A DNA stretch of 64,000 nucleotides from an uncultured Lachnospiraceae bacterium (GCA_947172645.1 CAMWBY010000002.1:1-64000); one strand, 5' to 3'; shown: positions 35,911-47,867, counted from the stretch's first letter. Numbers and translations are program-made. The notes: generated by a model from the letters alone, not told the origin.

Positions 35911-38478
35911 TTATCTGTTTCTTCCGCAACACTGTTTATACTTCTTACCGGAACCGCAAGGGCACGGGTCGTTGGGATATACCTTCGCCTCCATGCGCCT
36001 TACAGGCCCTTTCTGAACCGTATCATCCTTGTTCGTGCCTGTCACCTTGGCAACCTGCTCACGCTCCACCTTCTGCTCGATACGCACATGGAAAAGCAGA
36101 CGAACCGTCTCCTCCTTGATGTTCTGGGTCATCTCATCGAACATCTCATAACCGTTCAACTTATACTCCACAAGCGGGTCTTTCTGTCCATATGCCTGTA
36201 AACCTGCTCCCTGGCGGAGCTGATCCATGTCGTCGATATGGTCCATCCACTTCCTGTCGATGACCTTAAGCAAAAGCACACGCTCAATCTCACGGATTGC
36301 CTCCGGCTCCGGAAATTCTGCTTCCTTGCTCTCGTAGAGTTTCACGGCTTCCTCTTTCAACTGCTGTTTTAAGCTGTTCTTCTTAGGCTTGGACACGCGG
36401 GACGCCTTCACAGGCTGTAGCGGAACAGTGGGCAAAAGCAGCGTATTCAACTCATTGTAATCCCACTCTTCGAAATCCGTATCGTCGCCGATACACATAT
36501 CCACGCAGTCTTCCGTAATATCTGTAATCATCTTGTAGATTGCGTCACGCATACTCTCCCCGTTGAGTACACGCCGTCTTTCTTCGTAGATAATCTCCCT
36601 CTGCTCGTTCATCACCTGGTCGTATTCAAGCAGGCTCTTCCTGATGCCGAAGTTGTTATTCTCTATCTTCTTCTGTGCCGATTCAATGGCCTTTGTCAAC
36701 GCCTTATGCTCAATCTCCTGTCCTTCCGGAATGCCAAGCGCGTTGAACATCGTAATCATCCTGTCGGAACCGAAAAGTCTCATCAAGTCGTCTTCCAGGG
36801 AAATATAGAAGATGGACTCGCCCGGGTCTCCCTGTCTGCCCGAACGCCCACGGAGCTGATTGTCGATACGCCTGGACTCATGGCGCTCTGTACCGATAAT
36901 CATCAAACCTCCGGCCGCCCTCGCCTCGTCGTCCAACTTGATATCCGTACCACGGCCCGCCATATTGGTGGCAATCGTCACCGCGCCGTGGATTCCGGCG
37001 TCCGCCACGATTTCCGCCTCCATCTCATGGAACTTCGCGTTCAGCACTTTGTGCTCGATGCCGTTCTTCTTAAGCAGTCCGCTCAGTTCTTCGGACGCGT
37101 CAATGTTGATAGTACCCACCAGTACAGGCTGCCCCTTGGCATGCGACTGCTTGACCGCCTCCACGATTGCCCGCAGCTTCTCACGTCTTGTCTTATATAC
37201 CAAGTCCTGTCGGTCGATACGCGCAATGGGCTTATTGGTCGGTATCTCCACCACATCCATGCCGTAAATATCACGGAACTCTTTCTCCTCCGTGAGGGCA
37301 GTACCCGTCATGCCCGCTTTCTTCTCGAATTTATTAAAAAAGTTCTGGAACGTGATGGTTGCAAGGGTCTTGCTCTCACGTTTCACTTTCACATGCTCTT
37401 TCGCCTCAATCGCCTGGTGAAGACCGTCGGAATATCGGCGTCCCGGCATAATACGTCCGGTAAACTCATCCACAATCAACACCTGGTCGTCCTTCACCAC
37501 ATAATCCTGGTCACGGAACATCAGATTGTGCGCCCGCAGCGCCAGGATAATATTATGCTGAATCTCAAGATTCTCCGGGTCGGCGAGATTTTCAATCTGG
37601 AAGAAACGCTCTACCTTGGCGACGCCCTGTGCCGTCAGGTTCACGACTTTATCCTTCTCATTGACGATAAAATCCCCTGTCTCCTCACGCTCCACACCCA
37701 TGATGGCATCCATCTTGGAGAGTTCTTCCATATCTTCGCCGCGGGATAACTGTCTCGCCAGAATATCACATGCCTCGTACAGTTTCGTCGACTTACCGCT
37801 CTGTCCGGAGATAATTAAAGGTGTCCGCGCCTCGTCAATCAGCACGGAGTCTACTTCGTCGATAATCGCGTAGTGCAAATCCCTGAGCACGAGCTGTTCT
37901 TTATAGATAACCATATTGTCACGCAGATAATCGAAGCCCAGTTCGTTGTTGGTCACATATGTGATGTCGCAGTTGTATGCCTCCCTGCGTTCCTCAGACT
38001 TCATGTCGTTTAACACGACGCCGACTTTCAGGCCAAGGAACTCATGCACCTGTCCCATCCACTCCGCATCACGCTTCGCCAGATAGTCATTGACCGTGAC
38101 AACATGCACGCCTTTCCCTTCCAGTGCGTTCAGATATGCGGGCAAAAGACAAGTCTGGGTTTTTCCTTCACCGGTCTTCATCTCGGCGATACGTCCCTGG
38201 TGCAGGATAATGCCGCCGATGAGCTGTACGCGGTAATGCTCTGTCTTAAGGATTCTCCTGGCCGCTTCCCGCACTGTGGCATAAGCTTCCACCAACAAGT
38301 CATCCAACGTCTCCCCGTCCGACAGACGCTTCTTAAATTCCTTCGTCTTATCACGCAACTGCTCGTCCGACAGTTCCATCATCGACGGCCGCAAATCCTC
38401 AATCCTTTTCACCAGACCGTCAATGCGCTTAATCTCTCTCTCACTATGTGTTCCGAATACTTTCTGTACGACACCCAT
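35911..38478 (-). CDS. secA: Preprotein translocase ATPase SecA
   Basis: An 855-residue SecA, the motor that drives unfolded preproteins through SecYEG. It shows Walker A MKTGEGKT, the DEVD box in [15 protein letters not shown], the helicase motif [10 protein letters not shown] and the C-terminal zinc-binding SEC-C tail [13 protein letters not shown], used for SecB or lipid and ribosome contacts. The start has GAGGAAG upstream. A good sigma-A promoter lies 100 bases before it, and prfB follows. Confidence 0.97.
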   Translation of the reverse strand: MGVVQKVFGTHSEREIKRIDGLVKRIEDLRPSMMELSDEQLRDKTKEFKKRLSDGETLDDLLVEAYATVREAARRILKTEHYRVQLIGGIILHQGRIAEMKTGEGKTQTCLLPAYLNALEGKGVHVVTVNDYLAKRDAEWMGQVHEFLGLKVGVVLNDMKSEERREAYNCDITYVTNNELGFDYLRDNMVIYKEQLVLRDLHYAIIDEVDSVLIDEARTPLIISGQSGKSTKLYEACDILARQLSRGEDMEELSKMDAIMGVEREETGDFIVNEKDKVVNLTAQGVAKVERFFQIENLADPENLEIQHNIILALRAHNLMFRDQDYVVKDDQVLIVDEFTGRIMPGRRYSDGLHQAIEAKEHVKVKRESKTLATITFQNFFNKFEKKAGMTGTALTEEKEFRDIYGMDVVEIPTNKPIARIDRQDLVYKTRREKLRAIVEAVKQSHAKGQPVLVGTINIDASEELSGLLKKNGIEHKVLNAKFHEMEAEIVADAGIHGAVTIATNMAGRGTDIKLDDEARAAGGLMIIGTERHESRRIDNQLRGRSGRQGDPGESIFYISLEDDLMRLFGSDRMITMFNALGIPEGQEIEHKALTKAIESAQKKIENNNFGIRKSLLEYDQVMNEQREIIYEERRRVLNGESMRDAIYKMITDITEDCVDMCIGDDTDFEEWDYNELNTLLLPTVPLQPVKASRVSKPKKNSLKQQLKEEAVKLYESKEAEFPEPEAIREIERVLLLKVIDRKWMDHIDDMDQLRQGAGLQAYGQKDPLVEYKLNGYEMFDEMTQNIKEETVRLLFHVRIEQKVEREQVAKVTGTNKDDTVQKGPVRRMEAKVYPNDPCPCGSGKKYKQCCGRNR

Positions 38479-38579
38479 GACTTCCTCGTTTCTGCATAGC
38501 CGGTTTGTCCGGCGCCAATATGCATACTTCCTTTCCGAATAGTCCCCTCACTGTGCATGATGATAAAACACCAACGTAT

Positions 38580-38608
38580 ATTTTATCAGATTAGTAAGAA
38601 AATATCAA
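38580..38608 (-). promoter_or_regulatory. Sigma-A promoter of secA-prfB
   Basis: TTGATA (38603-38608) and TAAAAT (38580-38585) are 17 bases apart on the minus strand, about 100 bases before the secA start. Confidence 0.75.
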
Positions 38609-38616
38609 GGACTAAC

Positions 38617-38684
38617 ACTTAATGTCCGGCAAACCTACATAACACATAATGTCCGGCAAAGCGGTTCGCTTAGCCGGACATTAT
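38617..38684. repeat. TAATGTCCGGC direct and inverted repeats between buk and secA
   Basis: TAATGTCCGGCAAA occurs at about 38619 and 38648, and the second copy forms a 12-bp stem ATAATGTCCGGC / GCCGGACATTAT with an inner AAGCG/CGCTT. The stem may end the buk transcript, though its minus-strand tail is not U-rich. The second direct repeat lies just upstream of the secA -35. Confidence 0.6.
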
Positions 38685-38702
38685 CATTCTTTTATCATTT
38701 CA

Positions 38703-39770
38703 TTAGTATACCATAGCCTCTTCTTCGCCGTTTAACACGCGCAGTCCGCCCTGCACAAGTGCAAGCAGCTCATCCTCGCCCGGATATACCGTCATGGGAG
38801 CAATCCATCCTGCCTGTGCTTTAAGGCCCTCTACCACAGCCTTGTCATAAGCGATTCCTCCGGTCACGATAATCTGATCCACTTTGCCTTCCAGGACACA
38901 TGCCATGGAGCCAATGTCTTTGGCCACCTGCCTTACGAACGCATCACGGATTTCTTCCGCTTTCTTATCGCCCTCGTCCACCATCTTATCCACATCGCGC
39001 ATGTCGTTGGTGCCGCAGTAAGCGTTGAAACCGCCGCCGCCCACAATCTTCTTATATACTTCTTTCTCCGTATACTGGCCGGAGAAGCACATCTTAATCA
39101 GGGCGCCGCTGGGCACTGCGCCTGCCCTTTCAGGCGAGAATGCGCCGTCGCCGTCAAGCGCATTGAACACATCTACGACTTTGCCCTGTTTGTGTGCGCC
39201 CACGGACACACCGCCGCCCATATGCACTACAACCAGGTTCAAGGAAGCATAATCTTTACCCTGCTCCTTCGCATAACGCTTCGCCACCGCTTTCTGGTTC
39301 AGCGCATGGAACACGCTCGTCCTGGGAAGCTCCGGCACGCCTGAATAACGGGATACAGGCTCCAACTCATCCACTACGACAGGGTCTACAATATAGGAAG
39401 GCACGCCGATGGAATCGCCGATTTCCCTTGCAAGGATACCGCCTAAGTTAGAAGCGTGCTGTCCCTGTTTTCCGATTTTCAAATCTTCCAGAAGGTCGTC
39501 GCTGACCGCGTATGTACCGCCCGGAATCGGTTTCAGCATACCGCCGCGTCCTACCACCATGTTAAGGGAATTGATATCAAAGTCTTTTTCTTTCAGAAGA
39601 TTTACGATAATATCCTTACGAAAATCTTTCTGGTCCACGATGGATGCATACTGTGCAATCTCCTCCGTAGAGTGTCTCAAAGTCTCCTCAAATAGGAGAG
39701 TTTCATCCTCAAATACACCAATTTTTGTAGATGTAGAACCCGGATTGATAATTAAACTCTTTACTGACAT
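38703..39770 (-). CDS. buk: Butyrate kinase
   Basis: A 355-residue butyrate kinase of the acetokinase (ASKHA) family, converting butyryl phosphate and ADP to butyrate and ATP. Family marks: the opening [15 protein letters not shown], the [22 protein letters not shown] block, [14 protein letters not shown] and [17 protein letters not shown] [10 protein letters not shown]. The ATG at 39770 has GGAGG five bases upstream. It follows ptb by about 30 bases, so both steps from butyryl-CoA to butyrate are encoded together. Confidence 0.93.
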   Translation of the reverse strand: MSVKSLIINPGSTSTKIGVFEDETLLFEETLRHSTEEIAQYASIVDQKDFRKDIIVNLLKEKDFDINSLNMVVGRGGMLKPIPGGTYAVSDDLLEDLKIGKQGQHASNLGGILAREIGDSIGVPSYIVDPVVVDELEPVSRYSGVPELPRTSVFHALNQKAVAKRYAKEQGKDYASLNLVVVHMGGGVSVGAHKQGKVVDVFNALDGDGAFSPERAGAVPSGALIKMCFSGQYTEKEVYKKIVGGGGFNAYCGTNDMRDVDKMVDEGDKKAEEIRDAFVRQVAKDIGSMACVLEGKVDQIIVTGGIAYDKAVVEGLKAQAGWIAPMTVYPGEDELLALVQGGLRVLNGEEEAMVY

Positions 39771-39800
39771 TTTTACCTCCATCTCGTCAAAAACAACATC

Positions 39801-40721
39801 TTAGTTCATCTTAGCCATCGCGCCTGCCATAACTGCGCCGAGCGCCAGGGAATTTACCTTCGTCTCAAAATCATCGGAACGGGAAGTCAGGATAACCGGA
39901 GCCTTCGTGCCTGTGAGGATGTTGCCGTTCTTCACCTTAGCTGTATGTACAAGACACTTGTATACCAGATTGCCCGCATGGATGTCAGGGAAAAGAAGCA
40001 CGTCGGCATCGCCCACAATCTTCCTGCCTTCCGCCCCTTTATGCTTGGCAGCTTCCGGGTCGATGGCAAGGTCTAAGGAAAGCGGCCCATCTACGATGCA
40101 GCCCGTAATCTTGCCTTCCTCGCACATCTTGGTCAGTTCATCCGCATCCACAGTAACAGGCATCTTCGGATTCACAACCTCCACTGCTGCCAGAGGCGCA
40201 ACCTTAGGATTCGGAATACCGCATGCATGGCACACATCCACCGTATTCTCGATGATATGTACCTTGTCTTCCAATGTAGGATAAGTCATAAACGCCACGT
40301 CCGTTAAGAAAAGGAGATGGTCGATGCCCTCAACCTCGAACACACATACATGGGACAACGCTTTACCGGTCCGCAGGCCAACTTCCTTGTCTAACACGCT
40401 CTTTAAGAAGGACTTCGTGTCAATCAGGCCCTTCATGTACATATCAGCCTTGCCGTCATGTACCAATCCTACCGCTTTCAGAGCCGCCGCATAATCATCC
40501 TTCTCGTCAATAATCTCGAAGCCGCTCACGTCAACATTGTCGGCCGCCGCCACTTCCTTAATCTTATCCGCGTCTCCAACCAGAATCGCCTCTGCAATGT
40601 TGCGCTCCTTCGCAGCAACCACCGCCTCCAATACAGCGCTGTCCTGCGCCACGGCAACCGCAACCTTCTTGATGCTGCACTCGGATACTTTGGACAGCAA
40701 ATCGTCAAAACTCTTACTCAT
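39801..40721 (-). CDS. ptb: Phosphate butyryltransferase
   Basis: A 306-residue phosphate acyltransferase that swaps CoA for phosphate on butyryl-CoA. The PTA-type fold is seen in VHDGKADMYMKGLIDTKSFLKSVLD, VFEVEGIDHLLFLTDVAF and PLSLDLAIDPEAAKHKG. Pairing with buk distinguishes it from phosphotransacetylase. A sigma-A promoter lies about 75 bases upstream. The two genes mean this organism can form butyrate by the kinase route; the window has no butyryl-CoA:acetate CoA-transferase. Confidence 0.92.
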   Translation of the reverse strand: MSKSFDDLLSKVSECSIKKVAVAVAQDSAVLEAVVAAKERNIAEAILVGDADKIKEVAAADNVDVSGFEIIDEKDDYAAALKAVGLVHDGKADMYMKGLIDTKSFLKSVLDKEVGLRTGKALSHVCVFEVEGIDHLLFLTDVAFMTYPTLEDKVHIIENTVDVCHACGIPNPKVAPLAAVEVVNPKMPVTVDADELTKMCEEGKITGCIVDGPLSLDLAIDPEAAKHKGAEGRKIVGDADVLLFPDIHAGNLVYKCLVHTAKVKNGNILTGTKAPVILTSRSDDFETKVNSLALGAVMAGAMAKMN

Positions 40722-40794
40722 CTCACCAATCCACTCCTTTGTTTTATCGTTATTCTATATACAGGTCTCCTAAGCGGAATCCCCCTTCGTTAAA

Positions 40795-40823
40795 ATAATA
40801 ACACTACAAGATACAAAAATCAA
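40795..40823 (-). promoter_or_regulatory. Sigma-A promoter of ptb-buk
   Basis: TTGATT (40818-40823) and TATTAT (40795-40800) with 17-base spacing on the minus strand. Confidence 0.7.
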
Positions 40824-40842
40824 CGTGAACTGTAATAACCAT

Positions 40843-42024
40843 TTAGTGATGGAACAGCCTGATTCCCGTAAAGCACATCACCATGCCATGCTTATTGCAC
40901 GTCTCTATGACATTGTCGTCGCGCACGGAACCGCCCGGCTGGGCAACATACTTCACGCCGCTTCTGTGGGCTCGCTCAATATTGTCTCCAAACGGGAAGA
41001 ATGCGTCGGAACCAAGCGCCACGCCTTCCATCTTATCGAGCCATTCCCTTTTCTCCTGAGCCGTAAATACTTCCGGCTTCACTTTAAATATCTTCTGCCA
41101 TGTTCCTTCCGCCAGGACGTCCATAAAATCCTCTCCAATATATAAATCAATGGAATTATCTCTGTCCGCGCGACCGATTCCATCTACAAATTCAAGCCCC
41201 AAAACCTTCGGCGACTGCCTGAGGAACCAATTATCCGCCTTGGTGCCCGCAAGCCTTGTACAATGAATACGCGACTGCTGCCCTGCGCCGATACCGATTG
41301 CCTGTCCGCCTTTCACATAACACACCGAATTTGACTGTGTATATTTCAAGGTAATCATGGCAATCGCCAGGTCAATCTTCGCCTGTTCGGGCAGTTCCTT
41401 ACACTCTGTCACCACATTACCGAAAAATTCGTCGTCAATCTTCAGCTCATTCCTGCCCTGCTCGAAGCTGATGCCGTATACCTGCTTCACTTCAAGGGGT
41501 GCGGGTATGTAGTCCTCGTCAATCCGGATGACATTATAGCCGCCCTTCTTCTTCGCTTTCAGAATCTCCAAAGCCTCCGGTTCGTATCCCGGCGCAATCA
41601 CACCGTCGGACACCTCTCTTTTGATAATCTTTGCGGTTGACACGTCGCAGACGTCCGACAGGGAAATAAAATCCCCGAAAGAGCTCATACGGTCCGCCCC
41701 CCTGGCTCTCGCATAGGCATTTGCAAGAGGCGTAAATTCCATATCCAGGTCGTCTACCCAATAAATCTTCTTCTCCACATCGGATAAAGGAAGCCCTACC
41801 GCCGCGCCCGCGGGGGACACATGTTTGAAAGAAGCCGCCGCCGGAAGCCCTGTCGCCTTCTTTAATTCCTTCACCAACTGCCAACCGTTAAACGCATCCA
41901 GGAAATTAATATATCCCGGCTTGCCGTTCAACACCTGAATCGGAAGGTCACTGCCATCCGCCATATAGATACGTGACGGCTTCTGATTCGGATTACATCC
42001 ATATTTCAATTCTAATTCAGTCAT
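40843..42024 (-). CDS. purH: AICAR transformylase (stand-alone PurH C-terminal domain)
   Basis: A 393-residue phosphoribosylaminoimidazolecarboxamide formyltransferase that moves a formyl group from 10-formyl-THF to AICAR, the ninth step of IMP synthesis. It matches only the AICARFT part of PurH: LKYGCNPNQKP at the start, AAASFKHVSPAGAAVG with the catalytic Lys-His, and IGAGQQSRIHCTRLAG. The N-terminal cyclohydrolase domain (IMPCH) is absent; that activity is supplied by the PurO-type gene 24 bases upstream. The ATG at 42024 has GGAGG five bases before it. Confidence 0.92.
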   Translation of the reverse strand: MTELELKYGCNPNQKPSRIYMADGSDLPIQVLNGKPGYINFLDAFNGWQLVKELKKATGLPAAASFKHVSPAGAAVGLPLSDVEKKIYWVDDLDMEFTPLANAYARARGADRMSSFGDFISLSDVCDVSTAKIIKREVSDGVIAPGYEPEALEILKAKKKGGYNVIRIDEDYIPAPLEVKQVYGISFEQGRNELKIDDEFFGNVVTECKELPEQAKIDLAIAMITLKYTQSNSVCYVKGGQAIGIGAGQQSRIHCTRLAGTKADNWFLRQSPKVLGLEFVDGIGRADRDNSIDLYIGEDFMDVLAEGTWQKIFKVKPEVFTAQEKREWLDKMEGVALGSDAFFPFGDNIERAHRSGVKYVAQPGGSVRDDNVIETCNKHGMVMCFTGIRLFHH

Positions 42025-42047
42025 TTTTTCCTCCATACTCTTCCGCC

Positions 42048-42761
42048 CTACTGGTTCTTATTCACAATCCGTGTCTCGTATTGTCCGCTTGCAATGTCAA
42101 TATACCGGACAAACAGCGACACCTTATTCTCCTCATTGAGATTGTCCCAGACTGTCTTCGTAAAACTGTCGATATCCTCCTCTATGCCTACCAATACAGG
42201 TTCCCCTTCAAAGCTCGGCAGCGGATTGCCGTCTCCTCTATATGTATGGATAAAATGTCCTTCACCGGCCGCCGGATTCTCATAGGCGAAAGTGTACCTG
42301 CAACAGGAAGACGGGTCTCCGTGGTTGCTTTTTAAAATCGACATGGCATAGTTGTATCCGCCGTTCTCCAAGTGCATAATGCCCGAAATACGGGGCGTAT
42401 AGTTGGGCGCATCCGGCTCAAATTCCCTGGTGCGCAGCGCCTGTTCAAAAGTCTGCTGTCTGTCCATCAGTTCATAGACAGTGTCTGTCTGATCGCCGTT
42501 TGTCACGATAGTCTTATTGCCAAGGACCCTTACCGGCGCATAGATAATCAGGCTTGGGTCTTCCAGTTTCGAAGGGTCGTAGGCTTGGGTCCTTATGCCC
42601 GCGCCGTCTTCCGCAAAGATACGGTTCCTGCTGTTTGCGCTCCTGCCCATGATAAAATAAGCCGTCACCGCATATTTTGCGTCAGCCGATTTACCGATTA
42701 TGATACCTCTGCCGGGATAGGAATTTCCCGCCAGCTCCTGTGCCAAAGATTTTTTCTCCAT
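42048..42761 (-). CDS. purO: IMP cyclohydrolase, PurO type
   Basis: A 237-residue protein of the IMP cyclohydrolase family first known from archaea (PurO). It should close the ring of FAICAR to give IMP. Visible blocks include NSYPGRGIIIGKSADAKYAV and YFIMGRSANSRNRIF near the N-terminus, where the archaeal family has its active-site residues. It is unrelated to the PurH N-terminal domain. It is co-directional with the stand-alone transformylase gene 24 bases downstream, completing the split PurH function. GGAGG precedes the ATG at 42761. Confidence 0.88.
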   Translation of the reverse strand: MEKKSLAQELAGNSYPGRGIIIGKSADAKYAVTAYFIMGRSANSRNRIFAEDGAGIRTQAYDPSKLEDPSLIIYAPVRVLGNKTIVTNGDQTDTVYELMDRQQTFEQALRTREFEPDAPNYTPRISGIMHLENGGYNYAMSILKSNHGDPSSCCRYTFAYENPAAGEGHFIHTYRGDGNPLPSFEGEPVLVGIEEDIDSFTKTVWDNLNEENKVSLFVRYIDIASGQYETRIVNKNQ

Positions 42762-42790
42762 TTTTCCTCCGTTCAAAAGCGCATTGCGCT

Positions 42791-45409
42791 TTACATGACA
42801 TATTTTTTCTCAAATTCCTCTGCCGGCATGGGTTTGTCAAAATAGTATCCCTGAATCAACCTGACATTCATGTCGCCGAGTACTTTGCACTGTTCTTCTG
42901 TCTCCACGCCCTCCATACAGATAGAAACGCCTAAAACATCCGCCAAATCAGACACCATTTTGACAAAAGATTTGGAATATGTATTCTCCGCCAAATCCCT
43001 GACGAAGCTCTGGTCCACCTTAATCACGTCAAACGGTAATTCTTTCACATGGCTCAAAGACGAATACCCCGTCCCAAAATCGTCCAATGCAATCCGAACG
43101 CCCGATTTCTTAATCTGCTGCAACACCTTCTTCATGCATTCCAAATCCTGCACCGCCACACCCTCCGTCACTTCAAGAGTCAGGTTATGGGGATTGATTT
43201 TTGATTTCTTCACAATTTTTGATATGGTCTTCGCGATGCCCTTCTGCTGTAACTGCACCACCGAAAGGTTCACATTAACCTTATAGTCAGGATGCCCATT
43301 GTCATTCCAACGTTTACAGGCCTCGCATGCCTGCTGCAATACATGATTGCCAATGGGATTAATCAGCCCAAGGTATTCGGCAAGAGGAATAAAATCTGCC
43401 GGTGACATAAATCCCATCTCTTCACTGTTCCAACGAATCAAAGCCTCCGCCCCGGTACAGACGCTGCCTCTCTGGATATCCACAATCGGCTGGTAATGCA
43501 CCTCAAATTCTTTGTATCCGTCCATTGCCGCATCCCTCAGCTTTTTCTCCAGTTCCAGACGTTTGCCGGAATCAAACTGGATGCTGTCGTCATAGACAGC
43601 CACACAGTTCTTACCCAGTTTCTTCGCCTCGTACATAGCGATATCCGCTTTCTTAATGAGCTCATGCACTTCTTCCCCTTCCGACGGAAAGTGCACAATA
43701 CCCATACTCATCGTGCAGTAATAGTCTGCATCTTTGATAAACCATGGCCTGTCAAAAATAGACCTGATTATCCGCACTGCCTGCTCCAATATCTCAAACC
43801 TGTCATAGGGAATCAAAACAGCAAACTCGTCGCCTCCCACCCGGTAACAGAAATCATGGATTCCAGGCACATTGCGCATTCCGTTGGCAATGGATTTCAA
43901 CAAAACGTCTCCATATTGATGTCCCAAACTGTCATTGATATACTTGAAATCGTCTAAATCAAGATAAAGAAGCGCGCCTTCCTTGCCCTCTCTTTTTGCA
44001 TCTTCCACATATTTGGTAAGGTCGCGCTCAAAGCATAGCCTGTTGCAAAGCCCGGTGAGATAATCCGTATATGCCTGCCTCCTAAGCTTCCTCTCGTACA
44101 TCTTTTTCTCGGTGATATCATAGATAGAACACATCAGCATCAGTCTGCCGTCTGTCCATGCGATATTTTTATAAAAAAGGTCGTACCAGTTGCCCTGTTC
44201 TTCCAGGCATATTTCTATGCTGCCGGACTCCGCGTTCTTCGGAATCCTGTCCTCAAAGATATCACACAAGTTATTTCGTCCGACGCCCTTGTCAAACTCG
44301 TCTTTAAAACGCTTGTTGGAAAAGAGAATTTCTCCGCTTTCTCTGTCACGCACATAGACCGCACTGCCTATATTGTACAGCGCTGCCTCCAATAAAGTAT
44401 AAGACCCTTCCATGCAATTCTTCCGAATCCGCTTACCCAATTTTTTTACGGAGTCGCTTAAAAAACGGATTTCCTCCACTTCCCAGTTGTGGGCGTTGCG
44501 CTTCACTTCAAAACAAGCATACATGCCGACACGGTTTTCCAACTCAATAGGAAGCGCCGCAAGCGCTTTAATGCCTGCCCGGTCCAAATCCGTCGCATAC
44601 CCTTCGGTGCCGGACGCCGAAGAAAGGACCAACGGTTTCTCCCGGTACAGATATGGAGGACGGGGCTGCCGCCCTGCCTGCCCGTAACCCGGACTCGTCC
44701 CTTCACTGTGCCATGCGGCAATGACATCCATATGTTCCCTGTCTGCATCGTCCACAGAACATAAATAGGCACAGTCTATACCCAGAAGCCTGCTGACCGT
44801 AGCAAGAAAACCGGACAGCACTTCCTCTATAGGCATGTCGCTGTCCAACATCTGTACTATCTTAGCGGTGGCGTCCGCCCGCCTGAATCTGTCTTCCATC
44901 TCATTCTTAGAGCTGCGCTCCCTGCTGCTCTCGGCCCTGGCGTTCTGCGCCAATATCTTATCGAGCACAATATGCCTGCTAATCTGCCGTAATAAATCAA
45001 GAGACAGGTTAAATTGTCTTTCCGTTGTCCGATAGGAGAAGGCCCGTGCAAATTCCTGTCCCTCCGCCGACACAGCATCGGACATTACACCGCATACCAA
45101 CCATGTCAGCACTGTTGTGCCTGCATCTTTTACACTCACCGCCGCGTATTTCAACGCGTCAAGATTCGTCTCTTCAATCGCCTGGTCTTCCAGACTGCTC
45201 TGCGAAACTCTCCGGAACAGAGAAAGCATTTTCTCCCTCGATGCCAGCCCGGCAAGCTTCTCCCTGTCCTGTTCTTCACCTGACATACGCGTCACATCTG
45301 TCCCGGCACTGTCTACGCAGAACGCGTAGACTCCTGCCACCATACAAAATTCATCCTGTATTTTCTGTAATTCTTCACGGTCTAAAATCCCTTGATATAA
45401 ACCGTCCAT
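42791..45409 (-). CDS. GAF-PAS-GGDEF-EAL cyclic-di-GMP protein
   Basis: An 872-residue cytoplasmic enzyme for making and breaking c-di-GMP. Order: an N-terminal PocR-like sensor (1-160), GAF (about 185-320), PAS (about 330-425), GGDEF (about 440-600) and EAL (about 615-865). The cyclase site is intact (RVGGDEFAVLIP), as are phosphodiesterase residues (GAEALIRW, LEVTEG, DDFGTGYSSL, QGYYFDKP). Both activities are therefore possible. No membrane segment is seen. It lies 30 bases before purO and 86 bases after guaB, inside a purine gene run, which may link c-di-GMP to GTP supply. Confidence 0.9.
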   Translation of the reverse strand: MDGLYQGILDREELQKIQDEFCMVAGVYAFCVDSAGTDVTRMSGEEQDREKLAGLASREKMLSLFRRVSQSSLEDQAIEETNLDALKYAAVSVKDAGTTVLTWLVCGVMSDAVSAEGQEFARAFSYRTTERQFNLSLDLLRQISRHIVLDKILAQNARAESSRERSSKNEMEDRFRRADATAKIVQMLDSDMPIEEVLSGFLATVSRLLGIDCAYLCSVDDADREHMDVIAAWHSEGTSPGYGQAGRQPRPPYLYREKPLVLSSASGTEGYATDLDRAGIKALAALPIELENRVGMYACFEVKRNAHNWEVEEIRFLSDSVKKLGKRIRKNCMEGSYTLLEAALYNIGSAVYVRDRESGEILFSNKRFKDEFDKGVGRNNLCDIFEDRIPKNAESGSIEICLEEQGNWYDLFYKNIAWTDGRLMLMCSIYDITEKKMYERKLRRQAYTDYLTGLCNRLCFERDLTKYVEDAKREGKEGALLYLDLDDFKYINDSLGHQYGDVLLKSIANGMRNVPGIHDFCYRVGGDEFAVLIPYDRFEILEQAVRIIRSIFDRPWFIKDADYYCTMSMGIVHFPSEGEEVHELIKKADIAMYEAKKLGKNCVAVYDDSIQFDSGKRLELEKKLRDAAMDGYKEFEVHYQPIVDIQRGSVCTGAEALIRWNSEEMGFMSPADFIPLAEYLGLINPIGNHVLQQACEACKRWNDNGHPDYKVNVNLSVVQLQQKGIAKTISKIVKKSKINPHNLTLEVTEGVAVQDLECMKKVLQQIKKSGVRIALDDFGTGYSSLSHVKELPFDVIKVDQSFVRDLAENTYSKSFVKMVSDLADVLGVSICMEGVETEEQCKVLGDMNVRLIQGYYFDKPMPAEEFEKKYVM

Positions 45410-45494
45410 GCGAGATTCCCTCCTGCATCCCTTTCTTCCCGGCTCCCATTCGCCCTTTTACCAATATGCCAACTTTTCAGCCCGGCTCATCCCA

Positions 45495-46997
<1,503 letters not shown>

Positions 46998-47003
46998 TTA
47001 TGT

Positions 47004-47037
47004 AAAGAATACTGCCAGCCGTACAACTGACAGTATT
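47004..47037 (-). terminator. Terminator between DUF6106-like gene and guaB
   Basis: AATACTGTCAG / CTGGCAGTATT forms an 11-bp stem (one G-U) on the minus strand, followed by CTTTAC. It isolates guaB from the upstream gene. Confidence 0.7.
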
Positions 47038-47057
47038 TCTTTCCATTTCCTTATTCT

Positions 47058-47552
47058 TTAATCCATAAACACCTTACGCGGTGCAACGCTCTGGATTGCC
47101 TTGACCATAGCTTCATTGGGCTCCAGAATAATCTTTGTATCGCCGTTTAAAACCATCATATATCTCTTCTCCGGCTGCGCAGCGATACCCGAGCTGTAAT
47201 CTATTGTCTTAAGATTACGGTTCCTGTAAGAATCCAGCCTGTGTGAATTGAGCGGCGCAAAAATCTCCATCTGTTCCGTGGAATAAGCTCCCGCCTTCTT
47301 CCTCCTGCTCTTCGCCATAACTTTATCAACGCTCACTTCTCTGTCCAGATACAGATATTCATATTCCACGTTCGCATTCATCGTCGCAAAATACGCGCCT
47401 ATGCCCGTAATAGCCGCCACAACCAGCCCCGGAAGGAATATGGCGCCAATCAGCACAAAAACCACCGTCAGCATAATCAGCAGTATTTTCAGAAAAGATA
47501 AGATTGTCGAGGGCTTCCTCGCCACCAGACATTCCACATACGTCTCACTCAT
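47058..47552 (-). CDS. Small two-helix membrane protein (DUF6106-like)
   Basis: A 164-residue protein with two close membrane helices (about 18-40 and 42-62) and a cytoplasmic-looking C-terminal half. It resembles uncharacterised Lachnospiraceae proteins I associate with DUF6106 (opening MSETYVECLVARKPS). Family assignment is tentative. It is a single gene ahead of guaB, cut off from it by a terminator. No catalytic motif is visible. Confidence 0.6.
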   Translation of the reverse strand: MSETYVECLVARKPSTILSFLKILLIMLTVVFVLIGAIFLPGLVVAAITGIGAYFATMNANVEYEYLYLDREVSVDKVMAKSRRKKAGAYSTEQMEIFAPLNSHRLDSYRNRNLKTIDYSSGIAAQPEKRYMMVLNGDTKIILEPNEAMVKAIQSVAPRKVFMD

Positions 47553-47680
47553 AATTTGGATACCTCCAGGATTCTACTTTAAACTCTTTGAAACATGCCC
47601 TCAAGAAAATATAGACTTATCATATAACAAATCCCGAAAAGTTTCAAGCAATAGGTTGCATCAATTCACGTCACGTCATA

Positions 47681-47867
47681 GTAACAGTTCAGCCATGCCA
47701 TTCATAAGTCACCAGAATATACATTTTCGCCAATAATATTGCTGATTGACTGGTGGCTTATTTCATGTCGGGCGTCCGCCCTATAGAATTGATTATGCAG
47801 TTTGTCCTTAGCAAGCAAGCTTGCACGTACAAATTGCACAATCAATTCTGCATTGCTGAACTGTTAC
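47681..47867. repeat. 187-bp palindromic element with 13-bp terminal inverted repeats (MITE-like)
   Basis: GTAACAGTTCAGC (47681-47693) and GCTGAACTGTTAC (47855-47867) are perfect inverted ends. Nested inside are ATAAGTCACCAG / CTGGTGGCTTAT, GGGCG-TC-CGCCC and a 20-base arm pair (47786-47805 with 47829-47848, two mismatches). The right end overlaps the stop codon of the GNAT gene. No coding potential. No clear target duplication was found. Confidence 0.7.

Noticed and set aside
36706..37749. Long open frame on the plus strand opposite secA
   Set aside because: It mirrors conserved SecA codons, lacks a ribosome site and matches no family.
40843..42024. Truncated purH as a broken gene
   Set aside because: The open frame starts at a good ribosome site with a full transformylase domain, and a PurO gene supplies the other step.
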